Origin: Clostridium sp. 'White wine YQ'
Lineage (GTDB): Bacteria; Bacillota; Clostridia; Clostridiales; Clostridiaceae
Assembly: GCF_028728205.1 (NCBI RefSeq)
Contig: NZ_JAQYUU010000003.1
Location: 310,001 to 374,000 of the forward strand
Reading direction: 5' to 3'
Length of the DNA: 64,000 bases
Position numbers and translations under genes: made by a program. Under the pieces are notes generated by a model that saw only the letters and a list, made by a program, of their open reading frames with translations, was not told where the DNA came from and ran no database searches. Shown here in pieces: positions 16,649 to 25,383 of the stretch. Each line of letters starts with the position of its first letter. The first letter of the stretch is position 1.

Positions 16649-18427
16649 TTAACTCATTAGCATATCTAATCCTACTCTATCATATACTTCAAATTCTTTT
16701 ATTGATCTAAGTATTTCTTTTTTCCCTAATTCAACAAATCCTTGATTATAATATAATTTCCCAAGTTCAAGTAAAGCTACTTTATTACTTATCAAATTTA
16801 ATAAATTTACTGCTTTTTTAAGTTCTTCATATCTATCATTAATGAGTAATACCTCACAAATTTCTAAAATCATTTCAAGAGATTCTTTCTCATTTTCATC
16901 ATTAGATATTTCTGAAGCTTCCTCCCCCTTAAAAATATTCAAACACTGTGAATATACTTTTATAAATTTTTTATTATAATCTGACAAAGTTTCATAATTA
17001 ACACTGTTGATTAAACTTAAAGCCTTCTCATAATTATTGGTTAATATACTACTTAAGACTTTATGAACTAAAAAGTATACATAAGTATCACTTTTTCCAT
17101 TCATATTCTCCATGTTTATGCATTCCTCAAATGCCCCTGTTCTTACAAGACATCTTGCTTTGAGAATAATCATATCATCTGTAAAAACTCCTGTTTGTTC
17201 ATATTTAATTATATATTCTAAGGCTGTTTTATAAAGTCCTTGAGAATAGAACAACTCTGCCATAACTTTATCAGCTTCAGTATAATTATCTAAATGCTTC
17301 TCAAGTATTTTTTTAAATTCATCTACTGGTGTATTTTTATTTTTTAATATAAATCCAATTGAATATATAGGACTGATAAAATCAACATTTATAGCCTTTT
17401 CATAATAATTATATGCAGTCTCATAGTCCTTTAAATTAAAATATACATTCCCTAATTCATAATAAGCCTTAAAGTCTCCTACTCCCAATATGCATCTATA
17501 TTGAATAGGTGCCTCCCCTAATTCAACGCATTTCTCTAACTCCCTAATTTGCTTAATTGGCATATTCATATCCTTGTAAACTAATGACCTTAAAAAATAT
17601 AATTCTGTAAACTTAGGATAATGCTCTATTCCAATATTTATAAACTTTAAGGTTGTCTCATAATCTTTAATTTTACAATTTTCAAAAGCTATCCTAAATA
17701 TCAACAAATAGCTATATCCTTTTCGGGGATCAAATTTTTCATAAGATTTATAATAATGCTGTAAAGCTTTTTCTGAATCATCTAGTCTAGCATATTCAGT
17801 TCCTAGATTAAAATGGGCAAATGCATTATTGGGATCTTTTCTTATTTGTTCTTCTAAGAGAGTTATATTTCTATCTTTCTTATTCTTTGAGTATATGCTT
17901 TTATTTAGATAACCGTAATGATAAACCTTTATATCCCTGCACATTACACCATATTTTTTTTCTGAATATATTAATTGATTATGAATTTCTCCTTCATAAT
18001 GCGTTCCTTGATTGTTTTTAAACAACCTTGGATTTAAATTTATACTTATAGAAGTTTTATCAATTGAGTCCCCATAATAACTTAAGGTTTCAAAGAAATA
18101 AATGGTGTCTTCGTTTAACGAACTTTCTAATAATTTCTTTAGGACTTCTATAGAGTCATTACTTAATTCCTCATCTGCATCAAGAATTAGTATCCAATCT
18201 TTAGTGGCATATTTTAATGATTCATTTCTGGCATCACTAAAGCTATTATTCCATTTATAATAATGTATCTTTGCATTAAAATTTTTAGCAATGGCTACTG
18301 TTCTATCTGAAGACCCTGTGTCTACAACTATAACTTCATCTACAATATCCTTGACACTTTCTAAACAGGTTGCTAAATACTCCTCTTCATCCTTAACAAT
18401 CATACATAAGCTTACTTCATTACTCAC
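16649..18427 (-). CDS. Family 2 glycosyltransferase fused to TPR repeats
   Basis: Cytoplasmic GT-A glycosyltransferase of 592 residues. The catalytic domain (about 1-230) opens with SLCMIVKDEEEYL, has VIVVDTGSSDRT and the metal-binding DADEE at Asp83/Asp85. The remaining 360 residues are TPR-type helical repeats (for example NAFAHFNLGTEYARLDDSEK and AYYELGNVYFNLKDYETA), probably for binding a protein acceptor. This architecture occurs in firmicute protein glycosyltransferases such as the SunS branch and in spore-coat glycosylation loci. The GTG start follows AGGAGGG. A sigma-K-like promoter with a full GAAC -35 lies upstream, so it is probably transcribed on its own during sporulation. Acceptor and sugar are unknown; the neighbouring surface proteins are candidate acceptors. 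Confidence 0.88.
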   Translation of the reverse strand: MSNEVSLCMIVKDEEEYLATCLESVKDIVDEVIVVDTGSSDRTVAIAKNFNAKIHYYKWNNSFSDARNESLKYATKDWILILDADEELSNDSIEVLKKLLESSLNEDTIYFFETLSYYGDSIDKTSISINLNPRLFKNNQGTHYEGEIHNQLIYSEKKYGVMCRDIKVYHYGYLNKSIYSKNKKDRNITLLEEQIRKDPNNAFAHFNLGTEYARLDDSEKALQHYYKSYEKFDPRKGYSYLLIFRIAFENCKIKDYETTLKFINIGIEHYPKFTELYFLRSLVYKDMNMPIKQIRELEKCVELGEAPIQYRCILGVGDFKAYYELGNVYFNLKDYETAYNYYEKAINVDFISPIYSIGFILKNKNTPVDEFKKILEKHLDNYTEADKVMAELFYSQGLYKTALEYIIKYEQTGVFTDDMIILKARCLVRTGAFEECINMENMNGKSDTYVYFLVHKVLSSILTNNYEKALSLINSVNYETLSDYNKKFIKVYSQCLNIFKGEEASEISNDENEKESLEMILEICEVLLINDRYEELKKAVNLLNLISNKVALLELGKLYYNQGFVELGKKEILRSIKEFEVYDRVGLDMLMS

Positions 18428-18475
18428 GCCATAACCCTCCTAAGCTGCTTATACTAACATTCATACGTATATTAT

Positions 18476-18504
18476 TATGATATGTAAGACTATCACAGAA
18501 GTTC
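18476..18504 (-). promoter_or_regulatory. Sigma-K-like promoter for the glycosyltransferase-TPR gene
   Basis: Minus strand: GAAC (18504-18501), 16 bp, CATATCATA (18484-18476). This is the best of the sigma-K-like sites here because the -35 matches GMAC as well. Confidence 0.5.
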
Positions 18505-18523
18505 TTTAGCTTCTAATCTTAGG

Positions 18524-19402
18524 TTAGATATTTAGTAGTTTATTGCTTATTTCTCGATCAATTATCTTCTTTATCCCCTCTAAAAAAGAATACTTAGGAT
18601 ACCAGTTTAACTCTCTATTAGCTTTTGTTATATCAGCTACTACATCGTTCATTTCATTTTTTCTTTGACCATCCTCACAGATTACTTTCTTCTCAATATT
18701 TAATATTTCTAGGACGACTTCAATTACTTGCCTCACACTAATTGAATAACCACTCCCAATATTATATACAGAATAATTTTTATTTTTATTATTTATAGTT
18801 AAAAGTATTGCATCAACTATATCCTCTAAATAAATATAATCTCTTTTAGGCGATAAATCTTTAACTTTTATTTCATTACTATATAGAGCTTGATCGATTA
18901 TATGTGGAATTAGAAATTTTTTATTTTGCCCTATTCCATATATATTGAAAGGACGTATAATACTTATATTTACATTAAATTCCCTTGAATAAAACTCACA
19001 CAATTGCTCTGCTATATACTTAGAATGCGCATAAGGATTATTCGGGGATATAGCCAAAGATTCTGAGATAGGCATGGTTTTAGGTTGTCCGTAGATATAT
19101 GAACTAATAAATGTTAAATCAATGTTATATTCCTTACATATTTCTAATATATTTAAAGTTCCAAAAGAATTAACCTTATAGAACTCTTCTGGATGAGTCC
19201 AACTTTCTGGAACAAATGTTTTTGCTGCCAAATGAAAAATATGACTTATCTTTTCAAAATTAAAACTTCTTAAAGTTTCTATACTTGTAACATCTCCATT
19301 TGAAGAGTTTAACTCCAAAACATCATATTTTAGTTCTATTAACTTTTCTTTCAATCTTCTCCCAACAAATCCATTTGATCCTGTTACTACTACCTGATTC
19401 AA
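18524..19402 (-). CDS. NAD-dependent nucleotide-sugar epimerase/dehydratase (extended SDR)
   Basis: Extended short-chain dehydrogenase acting on a nucleotide sugar, about 292 residues. Rossmann motif GSNGFVG opens the protein; the catalytic pair sits in PYAHSKY (Tyr124/Lys128 from the TTG start), preceded by FISSYIYG. IRPFNIYGIGQ and KRDYIYLEDIVDAI are typical of GDP-mannose dehydratase/UDP-hexose epimerase relatives. I favour the TTG at 19402 (AAGGTGG 5 nt before) over the GTG at 19411. It is 24 bp downstream of the nucleotidylyltransferase gene, so both act in one pathway: activation of a sugar phosphate, then modification of the NDP-sugar. The exact sugar cannot be read from sequence. Confidence 0.88.
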   Translation of the reverse strand: MNQVVVTGSNGFVGRRLKEKLIELKYDVLELNSSNGDVTSIETLRSFNFEKISHIFHLAAKTFVPESWTHPEEFYKVNSFGTLNILEICKEYNIDLTFISSYIYGQPKTMPISESLAISPNNPYAHSKYIAEQLCEFYSREFNVNISIIRPFNIYGIGQNKKFLIPHIIDQALYSNEIKVKDLSPKRDYIYLEDIVDAILLTINNKNKNYSVYNIGSGYSISVRQVIEVVLEILNIEKKVICEDGQRKNEMNDVVADITKANRELNWYPKYSFLEGIKKIIDREISNKLLNI

Positions 19403-19425
19403 ATGAACCACCTTCTTTTCTATAC

Positions 19426-20130
19426 TTATTGAATAGAATCTTTACCTATTTTCGTGAACATCTCAATTGCCTTCTCATAATCATCTGGTCTTCCAATATC
19501 TAACCAATATCCATCAAATTCAAAGCTATATATTCTATCACTATTTTGAATCATATCTAATACTAGAGAATCAAGCCCATATGGAATCCCTTTCTTTACA
19601 TACTCTAAAACTTCTGGTTCAAACACGTAAATCCCCATACTTACGTCATAGTTATATTCTGGTTTTTCTATAAAACCAGTAATAAGTCTATCACGATTAA
19701 AGCTTAAAACTCCAAAATCAATCTTTGAGAATCTTTTATTTGTAGCTATCGTAGCTTTTGCTCTTCTTTTTCTGTGAAACCCTATTAGTTTATTAAAATC
19801 TATATCCGTAAGTATATCTCCATTCATTACAATAAAGGTTTCATTTAAATCTTCTATAAACGCCAATGGTCCAATTGTACTTAGTGGCTTTTCTTCATAA
19901 ATAAAATCTATAGGTATTCCAAATCTTGAGCCATTACCAACATAAGCCTCAATAAGATTCCCAAGATACCCTAATGTTATAGTTATTCTATCGAAACCTG
20001 CCTTCTTCAACTTCAAAATTACAAATTCTAATATTGCTATATCTCCAATTGGCATAAGCGGTTTGGGAATTACAGTTGTATATGGTTTAAGTCTCTCGCC
20101 TCTCCCTCCAGCCATTATTATTGCTCTCAT
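19426..20130 (-). CDS. Sugar-1-phosphate nucleotidylyltransferase
   Basis: NTP-transferase of 234 residues that would make an NDP-sugar from NTP and a hexose phosphate. The signature MAGGRGERLKPYTTVIPKPL (6-25) and the metal-binding Asp in VMNGDILTDIDF are present, with EKPLSTIGPLAFI for sugar binding. The short form without a left-handed beta-helix resembles the mannose-1-P guanylyltransferase/RmlA-like group found in capsule and heptose loci. The ATG follows AAAGAGGTGAA. Its product probably feeds the epimerase 24 bp downstream. Confidence 0.9.
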   Translation of the reverse strand: MRAIIMAGGRGERLKPYTTVIPKPLMPIGDIAILEFVILKLKKAGFDRITITLGYLGNLIEAYVGNGSRFGIPIDFIYEEKPLSTIGPLAFIEDLNETFIVMNGDILTDIDFNKLIGFHRKRRAKATIATNKRFSKIDFGVLSFNRDRLITGFIEKPEYNYDVSMGIYVFEPEVLEYVKKGIPYGLDSLVLDMIQNSDRIYSFEFDGYWLDIGRPDDYEKAIEMFTKIGKDSIQ

Positions 20131-20212
20131 GAGTTCACCTCTTTATATATTATAAATATCCGTCTTATAGTACTTCATGTTCTCTATACACTTCTAAAAT
20201 ATTTGTAGTTCC

Positions 20213-21331
20213 TTATTCCTTATAAACATTTCTCCATGTATCTATTACTTTTTTCCATGAAGTCATATTCCAAATTTTTTCCTTATTTTCTTCACAATTG
20301 ACTATTAACTTTTCTAAATTCTCAATGGCATATATTACTTTCTCACCCACGTCTTCAACTCTATTCACTTCTAGTAAATAAACATCTTTATTTTTAAATA
20401 TTTCATATGGTAACCAGCTACCTGTTATTACTACATTCCCAGCATAAAGATACTCTTGCATAGACCCACTTAACTGATCCGTTGTTTGTACATGGATCAT
20501 AATATCCGAAATTACTCTAAGCTTTGCTACATCTTCGTCACTTAAAAATTCATCTAGAATCATATACTTTAATCCAGATTCACAAAGTTTCTCACTTACC
20601 TTGTTAACTATATCCCCATCCCCATATGTCATAGGAAATAGGAAATAGCACCTATCCGGTAGTTTGTCTTTTATTCTTATTAATGACTCAATTAATAAAA
20701 TATGATTTTGTGCAGGTGACGCATTATGCCCGCAAGTTATTATTATAGAATTTTGTGGACATTTTAGTTCTTTCTTAATCTTGTCCTTACCTTCTTTCAT
20801 AAAACGCTTAATGTAATCTAATTGTATAAGTCCAAATCTACATACAGAAAGTTTTTGACTATATCTATTATTATAAAAGTTATCAAATTCTTTTAATGTA
20901 TCTCCATTTCCAAAATTAATATTGTCTGCTACTTCTATTATTTTTTCTTGATACTTTTTGTCTTCACTTATTGTTCTATAAAAATCACTTCCCCAAACTG
21001 TTACAATTAGCTTAGTACATTTTTCCCTAATTTCATTAAATACTTGTCCATAAAATGGTGCTAAAAAATGAATATGAATAATATCATACACTTTAATGTC
21101 TCTAAGTATATCCTTCATTTCATTTAGACTTTTATAGATAAAAACTTCATTTAAACTGTCACTTATCTTATCCCTTCTATAATTCTCATCCATAGTTAAT
21201 AAATCAAATTCAATATCAAGACTAGCCTTTAAATTTATTAAAAAATTTTTAGTATATACAGAAAAAAAGTGACATATTACTAAACATTTTTTTTTATTGT
21301 TCTTGTATATTATACTTTTAGAGCTTTGCAT
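20213..21331 (-). CDS. GT-B glycosyltransferase
   Basis: Glycosyltransferase of 372 residues with two Rossmann-like halves and no membrane helix. N-terminal half: CLVICHFFSVYTKNFLINLK and IIHIHFLAPFYGQ, then VWGSDFYR. C-terminal half: TCGHNASPAQNHILLIESL, FLFPMTYGDGD and GSMQEYLYAGNVVITG, the last corresponding to the sugar-nucleotide site of GT4. The GHN.S..NH pattern also recalls the WecF/GT56 group. The start follows AGGAGAAG. A terminator-like hairpin upstream (21428) suggests its own promoter. It probably extends the glycan made with the precursors of the two downstream genes. Confidence 0.85.
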   Translation of the reverse strand: MQSSKSIIYKNNKKKCLVICHFFSVYTKNFLINLKASLDIEFDLLTMDENYRRDKISDSLNEVFIYKSLNEMKDILRDIKVYDIIHIHFLAPFYGQVFNEIREKCTKLIVTVWGSDFYRTISEDKKYQEKIIEVADNINFGNGDTLKEFDNFYNNRYSQKLSVCRFGLIQLDYIKRFMKEGKDKIKKELKCPQNSIIITCGHNASPAQNHILLIESLIRIKDKLPDRCYFLFPMTYGDGDIVNKVSEKLCESGLKYMILDEFLSDEDVAKLRVISDIMIHVQTTDQLSGSMQEYLYAGNVVITGSWLPYEIFKNKDVYLLEVNRVEDVGEKVIYAIENLEKLIVNCEENKEKIWNMTSWKKVIDTWRNVYKE

Positions 21332-21427
21332 TTTTTCTTCTCCTATAGTCTCAGAACATTATGACTTAATATATTATATTTATCTAAAAATGAATTGTGC
21401 TTATTTTACTTATCTCTGCAATAAAAG

Positions 21428-21466
21428 AATCCTACTCTAAAGAAACTTTTAAAGTAGGATTTTTAT
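21428..21466 (-). terminator. Terminator of the SGNH/MBOAT operon
   Basis: ATCCTACT...AAA and its complement form a hairpin at about 21429-21460, followed on the minus strand by TCTTTTATT. It lies just past the SGNH-like gene. Confidence 0.65.
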
Positions 21467-21479
21467 AATATTAGCTATA

Positions 21480-22523
21480 TTATTTTTTCTGCTCCATAGC
21501 AGCTACATTAGTCTCGGAATAGCGTTTATAATCTGAATTCCATTTTGCATACCTTATATCACTACGATGATCTACTAAGTTATAATTTTCTTTTAAGAAC
21601 TCTCCTAAATTAGTAGTTACTTTATTTGCTCCCCAAATATTTAAATGCCCTTCATTATTCATATCTGTTTTAAAGTTAAAACCTATTTCCTCAAATTTAT
21701 CGCAGTAATTTATAAACGTTATATTATTATCTTTCGCAATCTCTGACACCTTGTTAAACATCTTAGCTGGTTCCTTATTCCAATTATTACTCCCTGCAGT
21801 ACTATCATAGTCATAAGGAGCATTTGTAAATATAAGCTTGAATCCTTCTTTCTTGGATAAATCTATAATTTTATATAAATATCTTTCTGTCTTTGGTGGA
21901 ATAGTCCCTATTTCCTTAGTACATGTATACCCTTTTCTATTTTCACCATACATTTCATTACCAGCAGAAAATCCTTTGGCATAATAAGAACTTCCAATGT
22001 TAAAACTAAAATCTTGTTCATTTAGTTCTTTCCATCTATTGTGGTACTTAATCATCGGAAAAAGAAAGCTAGCCCACTGATCTTTAGGCGTGGTATTAAT
22101 AATAGCTTCCATTTTATTTTGTGATAATCTCATACTATCTAGGACATACCTAACATATCCTTCACTTCCAAATTCATCAGTCGCTCCTAAGTAATACAAA
22201 TCAACTACAACAATAGGATTTTTATGTTTCTTTAATACTTCTTTTAATAAATAATATGTAACATCTATTGGCTGGCCTCCAGTTCCATAATTGAAACTGC
22301 TTATTCCATACTTACTCCACAATATATTAGGATCAATACCCCCATTCATGTGGCTTGAACCTAGTAAAACAACATCATACTGATCATCAGTGTTTTCATA
22401 CAATCCTTGAATCAACTTGCTCCTATGATCTATCTTAATAACAAATATAGAATTTAGAATAGAAATAACAATTGCTAATAAAATACAAAAAATTGAACCC
22501 TTTATAATTGCTTTTCTAATCAT
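21480..22523 (-). CDS. SGNH-hydrolase-like membrane-anchored protein, acylation partner
   Basis: 347 residues with one N-terminal helix (about 7-29) and an extracytoplasmic domain. VVLLGSSHMNGGIDP (about 51-65) holds the SGNH block I serine in a DltD/AlgJ-X-like GSSHM context. NEGHLNIWGANKVT near 290 provides the block V Asn/His, with His as the likely catalytic base; the Asp is less clear. Such proteins work with MBOAT acyltransferases to move acyl groups onto extracellular polysaccharide. It starts 12 bp after the MBOAT stop, confirming one operon. The ATG follows TAGGAGGG. Confidence 0.8.
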   Translation of the reverse strand: MIRKAIIKGSIFCILLAIVISILNSIFVIKIDHRSKLIQGLYENTDDQYDVVLLGSSHMNGGIDPNILWSKYGISSFNYGTGGQPIDVTYYLLKEVLKKHKNPIVVVDLYYLGATDEFGSEGYVRYVLDSMRLSQNKMEAIINTTPKDQWASFLFPMIKYHNRWKELNEQDFSFNIGSSYYAKGFSAGNEMYGENRKGYTCTKEIGTIPPKTERYLYKIIDLSKKEGFKLIFTNAPYDYDSTAGSNNWNKEPAKMFNKVSEIAKDNNITFINYCDKFEEIGFNFKTDMNNEGHLNIWGANKVTTNLGEFLKENYNLVDHRSDIRYAKWNSDYKRYSETNVAAMEQKK

Positions 22524-22534
22524 TAATATCCCTC

Positions 22535-24022
22535 CTAAAACTGGGAATAGATAAACTGTTGTGGATTATACCCTTCTCCATAAACTCCAAAAATTAATAT
22601 AAAAATAATACAGCTAAAGTATACAGCCCACCTAAATACTGTATTTTGCTCTGCCAATTTAACTCTCAAGCTCCCTTTTGCTTGCATTACATTTATAATT
22701 AATACAATTGCTATACCAAGTATTGATATTAAGAAATCCTTTGAGTCTATGCCTAATTTACTGATAGAGTCAGCTGAAAGCATCCATGGATTAAAACAAA
22801 TCATATTTCTAATCATAATTTTTGCTGCATTAAATGAACTTGCTCTAAAAAATATCCATGCAAAATTCACTAATGCAAATGTTACTAATACTTGAAGTAG
22901 TTTATAGCTAAACACCTCTGTTCGCACCTTGCATATGCTAGTGAGCTTGATTTTCATTGGTTTAAACATATCTCCTAATACTTGATAAGTTCCGTGAAGT
23001 GCACCCCAAATTATAAAATTTATGGCAGCACCATGCCATAATCCACTTAATAGAAAAACTATCATTATATTTATATATGTCCTTAACTTACCTCGTCTAT
23101 TTCCCCCTAATGGTATATATAAATAATCCTTAAACCATGCACTTAATGAGACGTGCCATCTCCTCCAAAAATCTTTTATAGAGCGCGAAAAGTATGGTTG
23201 CTTGAAGTTGTTTTTTAATCTAAAACCCATTACTTCTGCTGCACCAATTGCTATATCTGAATAAGATGAAAAGTCGCAGTATATCTGAAAAGTGAAAAAT
23301 ACTGTAGCTATAATTGTTTGAAATCCTTTATAATTCGCAGGATTGTTATATACAGTGTTTACTAAAATAGCTAATCTATCTGCTACAAACAATTTTTGAA
23401 AGAACCCCCATAACATTAAGAGCAATCCATTTTTCACCCTATCATAGTCAAAATAATGGTTTTCATTAAATTGATTTAATAGATTTTTAGACTTCCCTAT
23501 TGGTCCTGCAACTAATTGAGGAAAAAATGATACAAATAAAGCATATTTACCTAAACTTTTTTCAACTTTTACGTCTCCCCTGTAAACATCCATGGTATAA
23601 CTTAGTGCTTGAAGAGTATAGAAGGATATACCTAATGGCAATAGAAAATCAAAGGTTGGAGTTACTATTGATATATTAAATATAGATAATACCCTTTTTA
23701 TATTGAAGTTAAAAAAATTATAATATTTAAATAAAAATAACACTCCTAAATTGCTTATAAAGCTCGTAAAAACCCACATCTTTTTTATAGTTATGGATTT
23801 TTTTTCATCACACATTTTGTCTGCATTTTCTATTAATATTCCACTTAAATATGTAACTATTGTTGAAACCCCTAATAGTAATACATACTTAGGATTCCAA
23901 CACATATAGAAATAATAACTAGTTATCAATAGCCATACCCATCTGATTTTTAAAGGTATTATAAAGTAAATAACAACAACAATAGGAAAAAATATCAGAA
24001 AACTTATTGAATTAAATATCAA
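22535..24022 (-). CDS. MBOAT-family O-acyltransferase (AlgI/DltB/PatA type)
   Basis: Polytopic membrane acyltransferase, 495 residues and about 11 helices. I place the start at the TTG at 24022, 9 nt after AAGGAGG, giving MIFNSISFLIFFPI, a typical MBOAT N-terminus; the frame's GTG at 24058 has no ribosome site. Hallmarks: FFPQLVAGPIGK, FCDFSSYSDIAIGAAEVMG, DFWRRWHVSLSAWFKDYLYI, and FLLSGLWHGAAINF with catalytic His330. The family transfers acetyl or other acyl groups across the membrane to alginate, teichoic acid or peptidoglycan. With the SGNH-like partner it should O-acylate the glycan made by this cluster. In the mother cell the enzyme could act at the outer forespore membrane, which is inference. 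Confidence 0.93.
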   Translation of the reverse strand: MIFNSISFLIFFPIVVVIYFIIPLKIRWVWLLITSYYFYMCWNPKYVLLLGVSTIVTYLSGILIENADKMCDEKKSITIKKMWVFTSFISNLGVLFLFKYYNFFNFNIKRVLSIFNISIVTPTFDFLLPLGISFYTLQALSYTMDVYRGDVKVEKSLGKYALFVSFFPQLVAGPIGKSKNLLNQFNENHYFDYDRVKNGLLLMLWGFFQKLFVADRLAILVNTVYNNPANYKGFQTIIATVFFTFQIYCDFSSYSDIAIGAAEVMGFRLKNNFKQPYFSRSIKDFWRRWHVSLSAWFKDYLYIPLGGNRRGKLRTYINIMIVFLLSGLWHGAAINFIIWGALHGTYQVLGDMFKPMKIKLTSICKVRTEVFSYKLLQVLVTFALVNFAWIFFRASSFNAAKIMIRNMICFNPWMLSADSISKLGIDSKDFLISILGIAIVLIINVMQAKGSLRVKLAEQNTVFRWAVYFSCIIFILIFGVYGEGYNPQQFIYSQF

Positions 24023-24148
24023 AACAATATTCCTCCTTAAGTACTCGATTGTTTTCACATATCTAATATTCCTAATATGGTAATTTTTATACTAAATTCA
24101 AGTGATTTCATTTCTCTCCTCAAGTGTTTCTTTCTACTTATATATCTC

Positions 24149-24176
24149 ACAAATCCTAAATATTTTACATATTATA
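24149..24176 (+). promoter_or_regulatory. Sigma-K-like promoter for the paralogue pair
   Basis: AC (24149-24150), 17 bp, CATATTATA (24168-24176). The first 10 bases TCACAAATCC recur exactly before the cupin gene promoter at 49548. Confidence 0.5.
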
Positions 24177-24227
24177 TTAGATGAGGGTTTTCCAAAATCT
24201 AATATTTTAATGGGAGATGTGATCAAA

Positions 24228-24812
24228 GTGGAAGACTGTGATAATTATAAGAACCCAATTATTTTGCCTAATCCGATAACACAAGTTGCTAGTATGGCCA
24301 ACCCTTTATTTTTATCTCTTCAAGGCAAATACTTTGTAGGATATGCTGATAATATGAATTTTGAAAGTGAGAATATTGCATGGGCTGGCTTAATTAATCC
24401 ACCTAACTCCGGAGTAAATCTTTTTGCTTTCGTTTGGACAGTTACAAATATTGGAGAAGCCCCACTAATAGCTCGAGTGTGGGCTAATGCTACTCCTCCT
24501 AGTACCCCAACAAAATCAGAATTAGTTACCCCTGCTAATACTGCAATTCGTCCATTACCTAAGCCCAGAATACTATTATTTCAAGGAAATAATGCAATGG
24601 GTGAACCTGAGGATGGAAAGAATATATATGTAAAAGAGGTTAACCCTGAGGTTACAATTGCAAGTGATGAAAATGGCAGATTGATATTCCCTCCTGGCGG
24701 ATCATTAATAGTTACCATTTCCTATCCAAAAGGAACAATCGGTACTGGAATGGGGCGTGTTGCCTTTGGATGGAGTGAAGAAAAAATAAATGATAATAGG
24801 AGGTGCCAATAG
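24228..24812 (+). CDS. Unknown protein, first of a tandem paralogue pair
   Basis: Not recognised with certainty; it recalls an uncharacterised firmicute family I remember as DUF6143 (unverified). I place the start at the GTG at 24228 behind GGGAG/TGATC, because the resulting N-terminus (VEDCDNYKNPIILPNPITQV) lines up with the next protein (MDICNKFQNSIVLPNPITQV). The upstream reading frame is not coding-like. About 194 residues, no signal peptide or helix, and a beta-rich pattern with NLFAFVWTVTNIGEAP, PLPKPRILLFQ and PPGGSLIVTISYP. One base separates it from the paralogue. The sigma-K-like promoter suggests a spore-surface role. Confidence 0.75.
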   Translation: MEDCDNYKNPIILPNPITQVASMANPLFLSLQGKYFVGYADNMNFESENIAWAGLINPPNSGVNLFAFVWTVTNIGEAPLIARVWANATPPSTPTKSELVTPANTAIRPLPKPRILLFQGNNAMGEPEDGKNIYVKEVNPEVTIASDENGRLIFPPGGSLIVTISYPKGTIGTGMGRVAFGWSEEKINDNRRCQ

Positions 24813-24813
24813 A

Positions 24814-25383
24814 ATGGACATCTGTAATAAGTTTCAAAATTCAATTGTTTTACCTAATCCTATAACTCAAGTGGCAAGCATGCCCTACGACTTATATCAA
24901 TCAATTCAAGGGAACTTTTTCTTAGGTTCTACAGATGAATTGCATTTTGGAAATGGAACTAGTGCATGGGCTGGTTTATTTAATCCTTTTAATTCTAACG
25001 TAAATTTATTCGTTTATTCTTGGGAAGTAGCCAACACTGGAGATTCTCCAATAAGGGCTCAAATATGGTTTAATAGTTACCCAACAGGTCAGCCGATGCA
25101 TGTTTTAACTGTCACTCCTGGCAATACAGCTCTATGTCCACTTCCAAAACCAAGGGTAAAGTTTCTTCAAGCTACTAACGTAACTAGTGAACCTGAGGAT
25201 GGTGTCAAAGCCTTTGTTAGAAGAGCTCCTGCAAATACAACAGTTGGTGATGTAGAGTTTGGAAAATTTATATTTTCTCCTGGTGGATCTTTCTTAATTG
25301 AATTATCTGATCCTGAAGCACCTAATGAACCTGCCAAAGCAATTGTTTCCTATACCTGGTTTGAAGAAAAAATTAACTGCTAA
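24814..25383 (+). CDS. Unknown protein, second of a tandem paralogue pair
   Basis: 189 residues from the ATG at 24814, which follows AGGAGGTG (24798-24805). It is collinear with the preceding protein over its whole length: NPITQVASM, NVNLFVYSWEVANTGDSP, PLPKPRVKFLQ, EPEDGVK, SPGGSFLIELSDP and a final WFEEKI. This indicates a local duplication followed by divergence. No signal peptide, helix or catalytic motif is seen; one Cys lies near the N-terminus and one near the end. The most likely role is structural, in the same layer as its twin. Confidence 0.78.
   Translation: MDICNKFQNSIVLPNPITQVASMPYDLYQSIQGNFFLGSTDELHFGNGTSAWAGLFNPFNSNVNLFVYSWEVANTGDSPIRAQIWFNSYPTGQPMHVLTVTPGNTALCPLPKPRVKFLQATNVTSEPEDGVKAFVRRAPANTTVGDVEFGKFIFSPGGSFLIELSDPEAPNEPAKAIVSYTWFEEKINC

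Noticed and set aside
24102..24227. N-terminal extension of the first paralogue from the ATG at 24102
   Set aside because: No ribosome site, hydrophobic random-looking sequence, would precede the proposed promoter; the GTG at 24228 gives an N-terminus that matches the paralogue.
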